Assembly: GCA_019721035.1 (NCBI GenBank)
Contig: JAHEAA010000007.1
Coordinates: forward strand, 20,740 to 84,739
DNA from: Candidatus Sysuiplasma acidicola
GTDB taxonomy: Archaea > Thermoplasmatota > Thermoplasmata > Sysuiplasmatales > Sysuiplasmataceae
DNA: 64,000 bases
Direction: 5' to 3'
In this document: one piece after another, positions 1-8,245 of the stretch
Numbering within the stretch: position 1 is the first letter of the stretch
How the letters are laid out: each line of letters starts with the position of its first letter
The notes under the pieces: generated by a model
Told to the model about the DNA's origin: nothing
What the model saw: the letters and a program-made list of their open reading frames with translations, nothing else
Database searches by the model: none
Program-made: the position numbers and the translations under genes

Positions 1-27
1 GATATTCATATTACATCCCTTTAATAC

Positions 28-270
28 ATGCATCCTGCCTTGAAGTATACAGGGACAGGAATGGGCAGAGAAGAAACAGTCCTCAAGATGGCGCATCGTT
101 TCCTCCTCGAAATTAACGAAGGGGAAATGGACAAAGCCGTGGATGACGGTTTAATACTGCTCAGACTGATGTCCGGTGATCCTGACGGGTTGAATGCAAC
201 GACGATGGTTTTGCCTACTCCTCCCCCTCGCAAGGCAAATAACAGTCAAGTTGCCCCCTTCGTCAGGTGA
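28..270 (+). CDS. Hypothetical small protein
   Basis: Open frame of 80 codons with codon use like its neighbours; the opposite strand reads as a low-complexity Ser/Pro shadow, so the plus strand is preferred. The protein is soluble, with an acidic middle part rich in Leu, Asp and Glu and a Pro-rich tail, and no family is recognised. A TTTAATA box at 20-26 is too close to the ATG at 28 to drive a leaderless start there; the ATG at 61, behind a purine-rich stretch, may be the true start (69 aa). An in-frame stop at 22-24 bounds it upstream. Confidence 0.4.
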   Translation: MHPALKYTGTGMGREETVLKMAHRFLLEINEGEMDKAVDDGLILLRLMSGDPDGLNATTMVLPTPPPRKANNSQVAPFVR

Positions 271-370
271 GCCGGCCGGTGCCTGTCCCGTTAAACTCAT
301 GTCTGCCACGATGCGTTCCATGCTGCGCCGGTGGCAATCCTGAAATAAGCAGCCCGATTTTCAGTGCATC

Positions 371-919
371 ATGTGTATACTCACCGATTCTGAAATAACA
401 TCGATGGCATCTTCCGGCCTGCTGATATCGGACGGTTTCAGCGGATCCTCTGTCACGCCAAACGGTTATGACCTCAGGATTCAGACGATGCTCCTTCCAG
501 AAACTGCGCATGAAACATCGCACGATGCGGAAATACCTCCTCATTCCTGGTTTGTCGTCTCGACGCTCGAGAAGATCACACTTCCGGGCAACATCTCGGC
601 ACAGCTGTGGATCAGAAGCAGCTACGCGAGGAAGGGCTTATTCGGCAGCTTCGGAAAGGTTGATGCCGGTTTCTCCGGAACACTCACGCTTTCATTCTTC
701 AACGCGTCTTCGAAGTCAATCAGGCTTGCCGGCGGAGAGAGGGTGGCCCAGATAGTATTCGAGCGGCTGTGCTCAAACACCGACCGGGATTATGCCTCGA
801 GATCCGGGAATTACCAGAACCAGGCAGGCATCACTCTCGAACCGCCCGAACGGGCTCCGGTCAGGACATCTTCGTCAGGAGCAGATGGTAAATCCCTTCC
901 GCCGGAGAGTAGCTCTTGA
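371..919 (+). CDS. dcd: dCTP deaminase/dUTPase-family protein lacking the deaminase glutamate
   Basis: Trimeric dUTPase-fold protein of pyrimidine nucleotide metabolism (dCTP to dUTP, or dUTP to dUMP). Visible motifs: the Arg-Ser-Ser signature at residues 82-84, the Asp-Ala-Gly-Phe substrate loop at 98-101, and the GGERVAQIVF strand at about 121-130 near the C-terminus. At 182 aa the size is normal. In E. coli Dcd the residue after the loop that aligns with S108 is the catalytic Glu138; here it is Ser, so hydrolysis of dUTP is more likely than deamination. The ATG at 371 is about 28 bp behind an AAATAA box. The 3' end overlaps the convergent trm5 by 59 bp. Confidence 0.85.
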   Translation: MCILTDSEITSMASSGLLISDGFSGSSVTPNGYDLRIQTMLLPETAHETSHDAEIPPHSWFVVSTLEKITLPGNISAQLWIRSSYARKGLFGSFGKVDAGFSGTLTLSFFNASSKSIRLAGGERVAQIVFERLCSNTDRDYASRSGNYQNQAGITLEPPERAPVRTSSSGADGKSLPPESSS

Positions 920-1856
920 CCTTCCTGACGTCGACGACCCGCAACCTGTCGATCGAGTGCTCCAGCGAAGAAGCTCTTTCCGCAATACCGGCATTTTCTG
1001 CTCTTTCGTAATAGTGTATGAAACCCTCTTTTCTGAGCATGGACAGCGCCTTTCCGATGAAGCGCTCCCCGTCCTGGGGGAGATTCATTAATATCCTGTC
1101 AAACGGCACGTCAGGCTCGACCGTCATGCTGTCCCTGAGGTGACACTCGATGTTGGCAATCCTGTTGAGTTCCGCGTTCTCTTTCAGGTATGACAGCGCA
1201 TACGGGTTGATGTCAAACGCCGTGACAGTACCGTTCACGTCCGCCCTTGCCGCCGATATGCTGAACGGTCCAACGCCGGCGAACATGTCGAGTATCCGTT
1301 CACCCGGTGCAATGGCTGAAGCGACTCTCTTTCTCTCAACCGCAAGCCGCGGCGAGTAGAATGTTTTCGCCACGTCCAGTCTGAATTTGAGGCCGTACTC
1401 CGAAACCGATGTCTCTGTGCCGCCACTGCCGGCAATCAGTGTCAGTTTTCTTATCCTGTACTCACCATGGACACCGTCGTCGCGAAATACGCTGTCAAGG
1501 CTGCGGTTTGCCTTCAGTATGGCATCGCCTATCTCGTGATGCCTGTCTGAAAGTTCGGGTTGCAGCCTGATCAGCGCCTTCGTTCCCAGGACGTCAAACG
1601 AGGCCGGAAGACTGTCCGTCCATGCCCCTGGGCCTAACAGTTCCCGGTATCCACCTTTCACCTGTCTCTTCTCCCTGAAGACTGCGAAACACTGCTCCCA
1701 TCCCTCTCTGCGCGGGGGAAAATCGGTCACAGGTATGACCACTCCTTTTTCATCCTTCAACAGCAAAAGCCTGCTGTCGATAGCTCCTGTCCTGATAAGC
1801 TCACGTCTTGCTTTTTCCGCCTCCGAAAGCGATACTCTAATGCCCCTGGTGTACAT
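861..1856 (-). CDS. trm5: tRNA (guanine37-N1)-methyltransferase Trm5
   Basis: Methylates G37 of tRNAs using S-adenosylmethionine, which helps prevent +1 frameshifting. The class I SAM-binding motif (LDMFAGVGPFSI) lies near residue 190, followed by the acidic end of strand 2 (FDINPYA) and the NLPQ catalytic motif near residue 256. An N-terminal domain of about 100 residues precedes the THUMP-less methylase core, as usual for archaeal Trm5. The frame is open to 1916, but the ATG at 1856 gives the normal length (331 aa) and avoids overlap with the divergent dph5 start 15 bp away; the two genes must share a very short promoter region. Confidence 0.92.
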   Translation of the reverse strand: MYTRGIRVSLSEAEKARRELIRTGAIDSRLLLLKDEKGVVIPVTDFPPRREGWEQCFAVFREKRQVKGGYRELLGPGAWTDSLPASFDVLGTKALIRLQPELSDRHHEIGDAILKANRSLDSVFRDDGVHGEYRIRKLTLIAGSGGTETSVSEYGLKFRLDVAKTFYSPRLAVERKRVASAIAPGERILDMFAGVGPFSISAARADVNGTVTAFDINPYALSYLKENAELNRIANIECHLRDSMTVEPDVPFDRILMNLPQDGERFIGKALSMLRKEGFIHYYERAENAGIAERASSLEHSIDRLRVVDVRKVKSYSPAEGIYHLLLTKMS

Positions 1857-1871
1857 CTGTGAGGCGTAAAA

Positions 1872-2672
1872 ATGGGAAGGCTTGTATTTGTAGGTGCGGG
1901 GCTCGGCGGACCGCAATCACTGACGCCGCAGGCACTTGACGTGCTGAAAGACTCCGCCTGCGTCTATCTTGAGACATATACGACATTGCTTCCGGAAGAT
2001 TTCCCTGGACAGCTTTCTTCCATGATCGGGAAGCGCGTGCGTGTGGTCGGAAGGAAGGAAGTCGAGGACGGCAGCATCATACTGGAGTCTGCTTCTGCCG
2101 GAAAGTGCGCCCTGGTTGTGGGCGGCGATGCAATGTCTGCAACCACCCACGTCTCTCTGCGTATCGAAGCGGCCAGACGCGGCATAGGAACGGAAATGGT
2201 GTTCGGCCAGTCGATTTTCACTGCAGCACCGTCGCTCCTGGGACTGCAGCAGTACAGATTTGGAAGGACTGTTTCAATGCCCCTCTTCACCGAACGGTTC
2301 AGGCCGTCGAGTCCGCTCGAGATGGTGGAAGCAAACCTTAACGCGAATCTCCACACGCTCCTTCTGCTCGATATAGATGCGGACAGCAATTACTTCATGG
2401 CACCGCGCACATGCTTCGAACAGCTGCTTGAGCTTTCGCAAAAGGCCGGGCATACTCTCCTGAACGGAGACACACTGGCATGCACCGTGTCCAGAGCCGG
2501 AAGCGCTGGCTCTGAAACGCATGCCGGCAGCATATCCAGACTTATGGATATCGACACAGGCGCGCCTCCTCACTGCGTCGTCGTGCCATCCAGGCTGCAC
2601 TTCGAAGAGGCTGACGCGCTGGTCCTCTTTTCCGGCGCCCGGCGAGATGAAGTTTCCGGCTTTACTGTCTGA
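1872..2672 (+). CDS. dph5: Diphthine synthase Dph5
   Basis: SAM-dependent methyltransferase that methylates the modified histidine of elongation factor 2 during diphthamide synthesis. The tetrapyrrole-methylase fold is clear: N-terminal LVFVGAGLGGPQSLT, the LETYT segment near residue 35, and the VGGDAMSATTH motif near residue 84. The length of 266 aa is normal. The ATG sits 15 bp from the divergent trm5 start; pairing of a translation-factor modifier with a tRNA-modifying enzyme makes functional sense. Confidence 0.95.
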   Translation: MGRLVFVGAGLGGPQSLTPQALDVLKDSACVYLETYTTLLPEDFPGQLSSMIGKRVRVVGRKEVEDGSIILESASAGKCALVVGGDAMSATTHVSLRIEAARRGIGTEMVFGQSIFTAAPSLLGLQQYRFGRTVSMPLFTERFRPSSPLEMVEANLNANLHTLLLLDIDADSNYFMAPRTCFEQLLELSQKAGHTLLNGDTLACTVSRAGSAGSETHAGSISRLMDIDTGAPPHCVVVPSRLHFEEADALVLFSGARRDEVSGFTV

Positions 2673-2687
2673 ATGCCTGTCCGGCGC

Positions 2688-3545
2688 TCATTCGGAAAGC
2701 ATGAATGCTCCGATCCTGTTCTGTCCTTCCGCATTCCTTTTTCCGGCCCAGACAGTGATTGTTTCAGCGCTGCATTTCCTTTCCAGTTCCTCCGCTATCC
2801 TGACTGCACTCTCCGCAGGAGCAGAGGCGGTTTCAACAAACAGGCACACCATGCCTCCTCTGCCCGATGCATCATGCATCTGCGCCAGAAGCGCGTGTGC
2901 TGTCTTCTTCTCCCACCCTTCTCCAGTCGAGTGATCGACAGAATAGGTGCATCTGTAATGTTTTCCTGTGAGTCCTTTCGTCCATTCTGCGTCTGCGTGC
3001 TTCACAAGCTCTATCAAAGGCGACGAGACTATCCTGTTCATCACTGGCAGGGCCTGCGTCATTTTCATGCCTGGCGTGCTTTCCAGCACTATATTGTTCT
3101 CGAACGCCGCAGTCAGATTCGCGCTTGCCTGCAGTCTGTCGAGATCTCTTCTGGCTTCCGCCCTTCTCATGCCGCCCTCAACGCCAAATGGAAGAGCTAC
3201 GGAGGCAATGACCGGAACAGACAGCGCAGCGGCTGCCTTTGAAACCACGGCGGCTCCCGAGCCGCCGGCAAATCCTCCCAGGCCGGCAACTACGAATGCT
3301 GCGTCGCGACCCTTGAGCAAGGAACGCATCGTCCTGACAAACGGCACATCTGCATATTTGAGCAGCCGCGGTTCCATCTCCCTTACGGACAGCGTGCCGG
3401 CATCGAGCTGTATGTCTGCTCCGTATGAATCCACGCTGACGCAATCCAGCTTCCTCAACTCCCTGCCGATGTTTTTTCCGCTTCCTCCGCAGCAGAAGAG
3501 CAGTGGACGCAGGCTGCTGCTTTCCCTTATCTCTATTCTGCTCAT
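2688..3545 (-). CDS. Divergent FtsZ/tubulin-like protein
   Basis: Short tubulin-superfamily relative (285 aa against about 350-400 for FtsZ). It shows an N-terminal CGGSGKNI loop, a tubulin-signature-like segment (AGLGGFAGGSGAAVV) near residues 87-101 in place of GGGTGTG, and a following block (PFGVEGGMRRAEA) like the FtsZ motif before helix H6. The region where FtsZ has its T7 catalytic loop (NxDxxD) has no match, and the C-terminal half is reduced. It may bind nucleotide but is unlikely to be a standard GTP-hydrolysing polymer. It converges with dph5 and diverges from the antiporter gene. Function is inferred from the fold signature only. Confidence 0.72.
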   Translation of the reverse strand: MSRIEIRESSSLRPLLFCCGGSGKNIGRELRKLDCVSVDSYGADIQLDAGTLSVREMEPRLLKYADVPFVRTMRSLLKGRDAAFVVAGLGGFAGGSGAAVVSKAAAALSVPVIASVALPFGVEGGMRRAEARRDLDRLQASANLTAAFENNIVLESTPGMKMTQALPVMNRIVSSPLIELVKHADAEWTKGLTGKHYRCTYSVDHSTGEGWEKKTAHALLAQMHDASGRGGMVCLFVETASAPAESAVRIAEELERKCSAETITVWAGKRNAEGQNRIGAFMLSE

Positions 3546-3679
3546 CCTGAATGCATAACCTTCCTGATTGTGCGCCTTTTTTCACGAGGCATGTGGCGTG
3601 GCTATTCGCTTATCAGAAATGAAATTTTTGATATTAGTTTTATAAAAGAATCATGACCTGAAGAATACGAGGCACTCAT

Positions 3680-5425
3680 TTGAGCTCGCTTGGATATGAT
3701 GGAATAGCCGTACTGTTCGCCGCAGCGGCTATTGTGAGCATTGTCTTCAGGAAGATGCGACAGCCGCTCATCCTGGGTTATATAGTCGCAGGCGTGCTCT
3801 CTGCATCGTTTCTGACTGCCGACATCAGACTGATATCGCTCATGTCTGACCTCGGCATAACACTGCTTGCATTCACTATGGGCATGGAGCTCAGTCTGAA
3901 TGTGCTGAAGGAAATTGGCAAGAAGGTAATCGTGGCCGGCATCATAGAAGTGCTGCTTATGCTCCCGATCGGGTATATAGTGTCCCTTACGCTGGGATGG
4001 TCGCCGGAGACGGCAATCTTTTTCGCATCTGCCTTCGCCCTTACCAGCACAACTGTGGTAACCAAGACGATGAGAGACTGCCGGGAGTCGATCAAGTCAT
4101 ATTCAGACCTCGTCCTTGGCCTGCTTGTTGTCGAAGATCTGCTCACCGTCGGACTGCTGGCTATACTGTCGAGCATAACTTCACATCAGGCATTCGGTGT
4201 GATACAGCTGCTGGAAATCATGGGAGGCATGGCATTCTTTGCCGTTGTCAGTCTGATCCTTGCCATAAATGTGATACCCAGGGCGATCAACCACATAGTG
4301 AATTTCGGAAGCGACGAAATAATTGTCATAACTTCAATGGGGCTCTGTTTTGCGCTGGCGCTCTTCGCCAATGAACTCGGCTTCTCATTTGTCATCGGTG
4401 CATTCATAGTGGGTGTAGCCGTGGCCGAATCCGACCACAAGGACAGGATACATTCTAGGATGGTGCCCATCAGGGACATCTTTCTGGCGGTGTTTTTCGT
4501 GTCCATAGGCACCCTTATCCAGACATCCTACCTCATCACGTTGCTGCCTATTGCGCTGCTGCTTGGCGTCGTGTTCATCGTCTGGAAGTTTGTATCGGTC
4601 ACGCTGGGATTTACATTCACCGGATTCGGTCTCCGTAACGCTTCATACGTCGGCATTGCAGCCGGCGCCATCGGTGAATTCTCGTTTGTAATCGGCAGGC
4701 TGGGTCTGCAGTTCGGCTTCCTCACTCAGGAGATATACACACTTATCGTGCTGATTTCCGCAGTGACCATTGTCATTTTGCCGCAGACCATCAGGAGAAA
4801 CGAACGCATCTATAACGCGGTCAAATCTAGAACCCCGGGCGCCGTCGTACTTTATGCACTCGCAATCAGGACTTTCGTGGGTAATCTTCTTAAACAGATA
4901 TCCGGCCCTCTGAAGATGGAAAAACCATCCAGGGCGCTCCTCCTGACGTTCGGCCTCAATATCATGGTGGTCGTCTCCATTCTCGTCATGACAAAGTATT
5001 TCATTTCATACGCCGGATCCATCTCATCCGGCGCATTACTGAACCTGACGCTTCTGATGCTCGGCTATCTGGTCGCTGTAGTGCTTCTACTCTACTCCTC
5101 ACTCCATACACTGATCATGGAGACAGAAAGATTCTTCGGCGACAGGGACATGGAATCATCTTTTTCGGCAAAGCTCCTCAAACGCCTGCTGCAGGCGGTG
5201 TATATGATTGTCGGCTATCTGGTCATCGCATCTTCGGTTACATCTGTTTTCTATTTTGCTCCGGTTACCGTCCTGATATCTGTGGCTGCGTCAGCTGCGA
5301 TCATCTTTCTCCTCTGGAAGGGAATATCGGATATCAGCATATCCATACCGGGGAGCAAGGAAAGGGGAAAGAGGAATACAGAGAAATCTGAAAATGAAAT
5401 GCTCATTGAACTCATGCTGCGCTGA
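3680..5425 (+). CDS. CPA2-family cation:proton antiporter (KefB/NapA type)
   Basis: Integral membrane monovalent cation/H+ antiporter. The first 380 residues form the 12-13 helix Na+/H+ exchanger domain: an N-terminal GY(I/V)xAG element near residue 33, an FTMGMELSL helix near residue 66, and LVVEDLL near residue 155, a hallmark of CPA2. The remaining 200 residues contain four more hydrophobic segments and a charged tail, with no TrkA-N or USP domain. The start is TTG at 3680 with GAGG about 8 bp upstream; no ATG is in frame nearby. A TTTATAA box lies around 3639-3646. Probably involved in pH or K+/Na+ homeostasis. Confidence 0.85.
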   Translation: MSSLGYDGIAVLFAAAAIVSIVFRKMRQPLILGYIVAGVLSASFLTADIRLISLMSDLGITLLAFTMGMELSLNVLKEIGKKVIVAGIIEVLLMLPIGYIVSLTLGWSPETAIFFASAFALTSTTVVTKTMRDCRESIKSYSDLVLGLLVVEDLLTVGLLAILSSITSHQAFGVIQLLEIMGGMAFFAVVSLILAINVIPRAINHIVNFGSDEIIVITSMGLCFALALFANELGFSFVIGAFIVGVAVAESDHKDRIHSRMVPIRDIFLAVFFVSIGTLIQTSYLITLLPIALLLGVVFIVWKFVSVTLGFTFTGFGLRNASYVGIAAGAIGEFSFVIGRLGLQFGFLTQEIYTLIVLISAVTIVILPQTIRRNERIYNAVKSRTPGAVVLYALAIRTFVGNLLKQISGPLKMEKPSRALLLTFGLNIMVVVSILVMTKYFISYAGSISSGALLNLTLLMLGYLVAVVLLLYSSLHTLIMETERFFGDRDMESSFSAKLLKRLLQAVYMIVGYLVIASSVTSVFYFAPVTVLISVAASAAIIFLLWKGISDISISIPGSKERGKRNTEKSENEMLIELMLR

Positions 5426-5451
5426 GGCCCAGGGGCAGCCATGGTTTGCGC

Positions 5452-6339
5452 TCAGAATGCGTCCAGTTTCGACTGATCTGTTATGTTTATGCTCTTCATT
5501 GGATGCTCAATGCCCATCATGTCCATGAACTCCATTGCATTCTTGGCCGCCTTCGCCCTGCCGTGGTTGTTGAAGTATATCCTGGACACCTGCGCCTTTT
5601 CGGACAGCATTCTCACTTTCGGGACCCATGTTTCAAGCTGTCCTCTGGAATACAGGTAGTCATACCTGTTTATCCTGCCGTCATCTTCGCTCTTGCCTCC
5701 GTACCATATGTCCCTGTTCCTTCCGTGAAACCTTACGTAAGCATGATCGCCGGTTAGCGAACGCATCACCGGAAATGCAGGGCTGTCGACAAAGACGTTG
5801 CTGCAGTTCAGGGATGTCAGTGCATCCTCAGCTTCTGTTATCAGCTGTTCCGTTCCCGGCGTAAGCCAGCTCCTGTCCCTGAACTCAACCGCTATATCAT
5901 TCCCGTCCTTCCTTATCTCTTCGAGCAGTTCCGCAAGATGAGAGAGACTCCTGTCCGAATACCTGAATTCAGGCGGCAGCTGCAGCAGCACGGCGCCAAG
6001 CCTCCCGGCCTTTCTCAACGGCGTTGTGCATACGTCAGCGAACTGTCCTCTTTCGGCAACCGCAAGATCGATTTTTCCGGATGGCAGGAGATCGTGGCTT
6101 ATCCTTCTGGGCAGTTTGACTGAAAATTCGAACTGCCTGAGATCGGCTGTCTTCTCTATCCAGGAACTGACTGTGGCGGCAGATGGCATCGAATAGAACG
6201 TGCTGTTGACCTCTGTTGTAGAAAAGAACTGCGAATAATAGCGCAGCCACTCTGTATGCCTGTGTGAAAGTTCTTTGGGGTAAAAGGGGCCGACCCAATC
6301 GCTGTAAGACCAGCCGCTGCAGCCAGTTAGAATATTCAC
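5452..6339 (-). CDS. DUF72 family protein (YecE-like)
   Basis: TIM-barrel protein of the DUF72/YecE family, whose biochemical role is not established. Typical elements are the N-terminal GCSGWSYSDWVGPFYP segment, a Y..FF.TTEVNSTFY block, and AVEFRDRSW near residue 150 followed by a YVRFHGRN segment near residue 206. At 295 aa it is slightly longer than the usual 240-280. The start is a GTG; a CTTTATTAAT-like box (minus strand) lies about 32 bp upstream. Its 3' end stops 26 bp from the convergent antiporter. Confidence 0.85.
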   Translation of the reverse strand: MNILTGCSGWSYSDWVGPFYPKELSHRHTEWLRYYSQFFSTTEVNSTFYSMPSAATVSSWIEKTADLRQFEFSVKLPRRISHDLLPSGKIDLAVAERGQFADVCTTPLRKAGRLGAVLLQLPPEFRYSDRSLSHLAELLEEIRKDGNDIAVEFRDRSWLTPGTEQLITEAEDALTSLNCSNVFVDSPAFPVMRSLTGDHAYVRFHGRNRDIWYGGKSEDDGRINRYDYLYSRGQLETWVPKVRMLSEKAQVSRIYFNNHGRAKAAKNAMEFMDMMGIEHPMKSINITDQSKLDAF

Positions 6340-6398
6340 GTATCTTTATACTCCTGCTCGATTAATAAAGATTAACTGCGCCTCCCCGAAACGGAACG

Positions 6399-6640
6399 CT
6401 TTAATCTATCATACACCAATTACTCTCATGTCGCAGGCTTGGAACTGGCTGAACGGTGATACCGGGCAAAGTCAGCGACTACAGTGCATCGTATAATGGG
6501 TCCCCTCTAGACTGGGACGCGCCGTCCCTGCGTGACAGGGGGACAACCCCGGTGCACAACATCCCGGCATGGGTCAGGTGCGGGAGTGCGCTGAGCGTTC
6601 TGTGAACGCAACAGTTACTGCCGGGAAACAATGTCCTCAG
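6399..6640 (+). ncRNA. Candidate structured RNA between DUF72 and P5C dehydrogenase genes
   Basis: A CTTTAAT box at 6399-6405 predicts a transcript starting near 6428. From there to the stop of the convergent aldehyde dehydrogenase gene the sequence is GC-rich and folds into successive local hairpins: 6500-6518 (GTCCC/GGGAC), 6524-6544 (GTCCCTG with CAGGG..AC), 6575-6593 (a stem closed by a GGGA tetraloop), and 6595-6609 (perfect GCGTTC-TGT-GAACGC). Later segments can pair with upstream ones (GGCTGA at 6447 with TCAGCC at 6637). It does not match the SRP RNA apical motif and shows only weak resemblance to RNase P core motifs. A 22-codon frame (6428-6496) begins at the predicted transcript start, so a leader peptide is an alternative. 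Confidence 0.35.
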
Positions 6641-8211
6641 CCGAACACCGAATTTGTCTGTTCCCGCATAAACTGTAGCAGGTAGTACATGCCACCTGCA
6701 CCCTTGCCCGTAGAACCGCTCATCTTCCAGCCCACAAACGGCTGCGACCCGACCATGGCCGCGGTGGTTGCGCCGGTAGCCTTGTTTGCATAGCAGACAC
6801 CTGCTTCCACGCGTTCGAAGAACCGGTTAAGCTCCTCTCTGTCATCGCTGAATATTCCTGCCGTGAGTCCGTAGTCTACGGAGTTAGCAAACTCAATCGC
6901 CTCGTCGAAGCTCCTGTACTCCGCGAGCGCGAGTATAGGCAGGAATAGCTCCTCACTGAGGAGTCTGTGATCGGCAGGAAGTGCGTCCACTATTGTCGGT
7001 TCGACAAAGTAACCTTTTGCCAGCGCATCCATCTTCAGCACATTGCCGCCTGTGAGCACCTGGCCCGATTCCCTTGCATCCAGCACAGCCCGCTCGTATT
7101 TCGACACTGCGCCCTTGTCAATGACCGGTCCCAGGAATGTGCCCCGTTCCGCCGGATCGCCCGTGCTCAGTTTTTTCGTATATTCCACCAGTCGTTTTGT
7201 AAACTCCTCTTTGATGCTCCTGTGTACGATTGCCCGCGATGCGGCACTGCATTTCTGGCCGCCGAAACCGAATGCTGCAAGTGCAGTGCCTGCGACAGCC
7301 TTTTCCATGTTCGCATGCTCAGTGACTATCACGACATTCTTGCCTCCCATCTCCGAGATAAACGGTTTGAAGTTTCCACCGTTGAACTCCCGTGAAAGTT
7401 TCAGGCCCACTTCTCTCGAGCCTGTGAAGACGATGCCCCGGACAAGATCATTCCGGGCCATCTCGCGTCCCACTGCAGAACCGGGTCCTGTGACGTAGTT
7501 CAGCACGCCGTCCGGAAGGCCTGCTTCTCTGTATATCTCGTAGAGCATGAGTGACATCATAGGCGTCGCACTGCTGGGTTTGAGCACCGCGGTGTTTCCA
7601 GTCACTATCGCTCCCGTAGTCATGCCGCAGGCTATGGCGAATGGAAAATTGAACGGTGCTATCACCCCCCATACACCGTACGGTTTCATCACGCTACGGT
7701 TGTCTTCAGAAGGTCCAGAACGGCCCATCTCTGTCGTGTAACCCCTGTTGTTTGTTATGAGCTCTCCGTAATATCTCATGAAGTCGATGCCTTCATCAGC
7801 ATCGCCCATAGCTTCGAATCTGTTCTTGCCGTTTTCAAGTGTCATCATCGCTGCAATGTCGAACTTCCTGTGGGCCGCAATTTCCGCGGCCGCATTCACT
7901 ATGGAGACCCTTTTCCTGTAGTCTTCGTGCCTCCACGCTGAAAATGCTTCATGTGCAGCCTGAATGGCATCGGCAGCATCCTTTCCGGACCCTTTCTGAA
8001 ACCTGCCTATCAGCATCTCCCTGTTCTGAGGGGACAAGACTTCGAAAACGCCATCTTTCGATTGTCTGCTCTTCCCGCCTATGTACAGTGGATGAGTGCT
8101 TCCCAGCGAATGTCTGGCATTCTCCATCGCCTTTTCGTACTGAGCATGAAATTCCTCTTCCCTGCCTTCTGATCTGAATCTCCTGTATGTGTTTTCATTT
8201 ACAAACGTCAT
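6637..8211 (-). CDS. 1-pyrroline-5-carboxylate dehydrogenase-type aldehyde dehydrogenase
   Basis: NAD(P)-dependent aldehyde dehydrogenase that most resembles RocA/PutA-type P5C dehydrogenases, which oxidise glutamate semialdehyde to glutamate in proline and arginine breakdown. The N-terminal FVNENTYRRF...EEF block and PLYIGGK motif are typical of that subgroup. The general base Glu lies in FISEMGGKN (about residue 286) and the nucleophile Cys in FGFGGQKCSAASR (about residue 320). The frame is open to 8349, but the added part is unlike the family and overlaps rqcH; the ATG at 8211, behind AAGGATGGTG, gives 524 aa. No proline dehydrogenase is visible nearby, so the substrate is an inference. 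Confidence 0.88.
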   Translation of the reverse strand: MTFVNENTYRRFRSEGREEEFHAQYEKAMENARHSLGSTHPLYIGGKSRQSKDGVFEVLSPQNREMLIGRFQKGSGKDAADAIQAAHEAFSAWRHEDYRKRVSIVNAAAEIAAHRKFDIAAMMTLENGKNRFEAMGDADEGIDFMRYYGELITNNRGYTTEMGRSGPSEDNRSVMKPYGVWGVIAPFNFPFAIACGMTTGAIVTGNTAVLKPSSATPMMSLMLYEIYREAGLPDGVLNYVTGPGSAVGREMARNDLVRGIVFTGSREVGLKLSREFNGGNFKPFISEMGGKNVVIVTEHANMEKAVAGTALAAFGFGGQKCSAASRAIVHRSIKEEFTKRLVEYTKKLSTGDPAERGTFLGPVIDKGAVSKYERAVLDARESGQVLTGGNVLKMDALAKGYFVEPTIVDALPADHRLLSEELFLPILALAEYRSFDEAIEFANSVDYGLTAGIFSDDREELNRFFERVEAGVCYANKATGATTAAMVGSQPFVGWKMSGSTGKGAGGMYYLLQFMREQTNSVFG

Positions 8212-8245
8212 GGCCGCACCATCCTTACCATGCAATACTCGATAA

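Noticed and set aside
6421..6640. SRP RNA or RNase P RNA
   Set aside because: The SRP apical loop (CAGG...GGAA..GAGCA) is not present. RNase P-like fragments (GGCAAAGTC, GGTGCGGGAGTGC) occur in a plausible order, but the 3' core is missing and would run into the aldehyde dehydrogenase gene.
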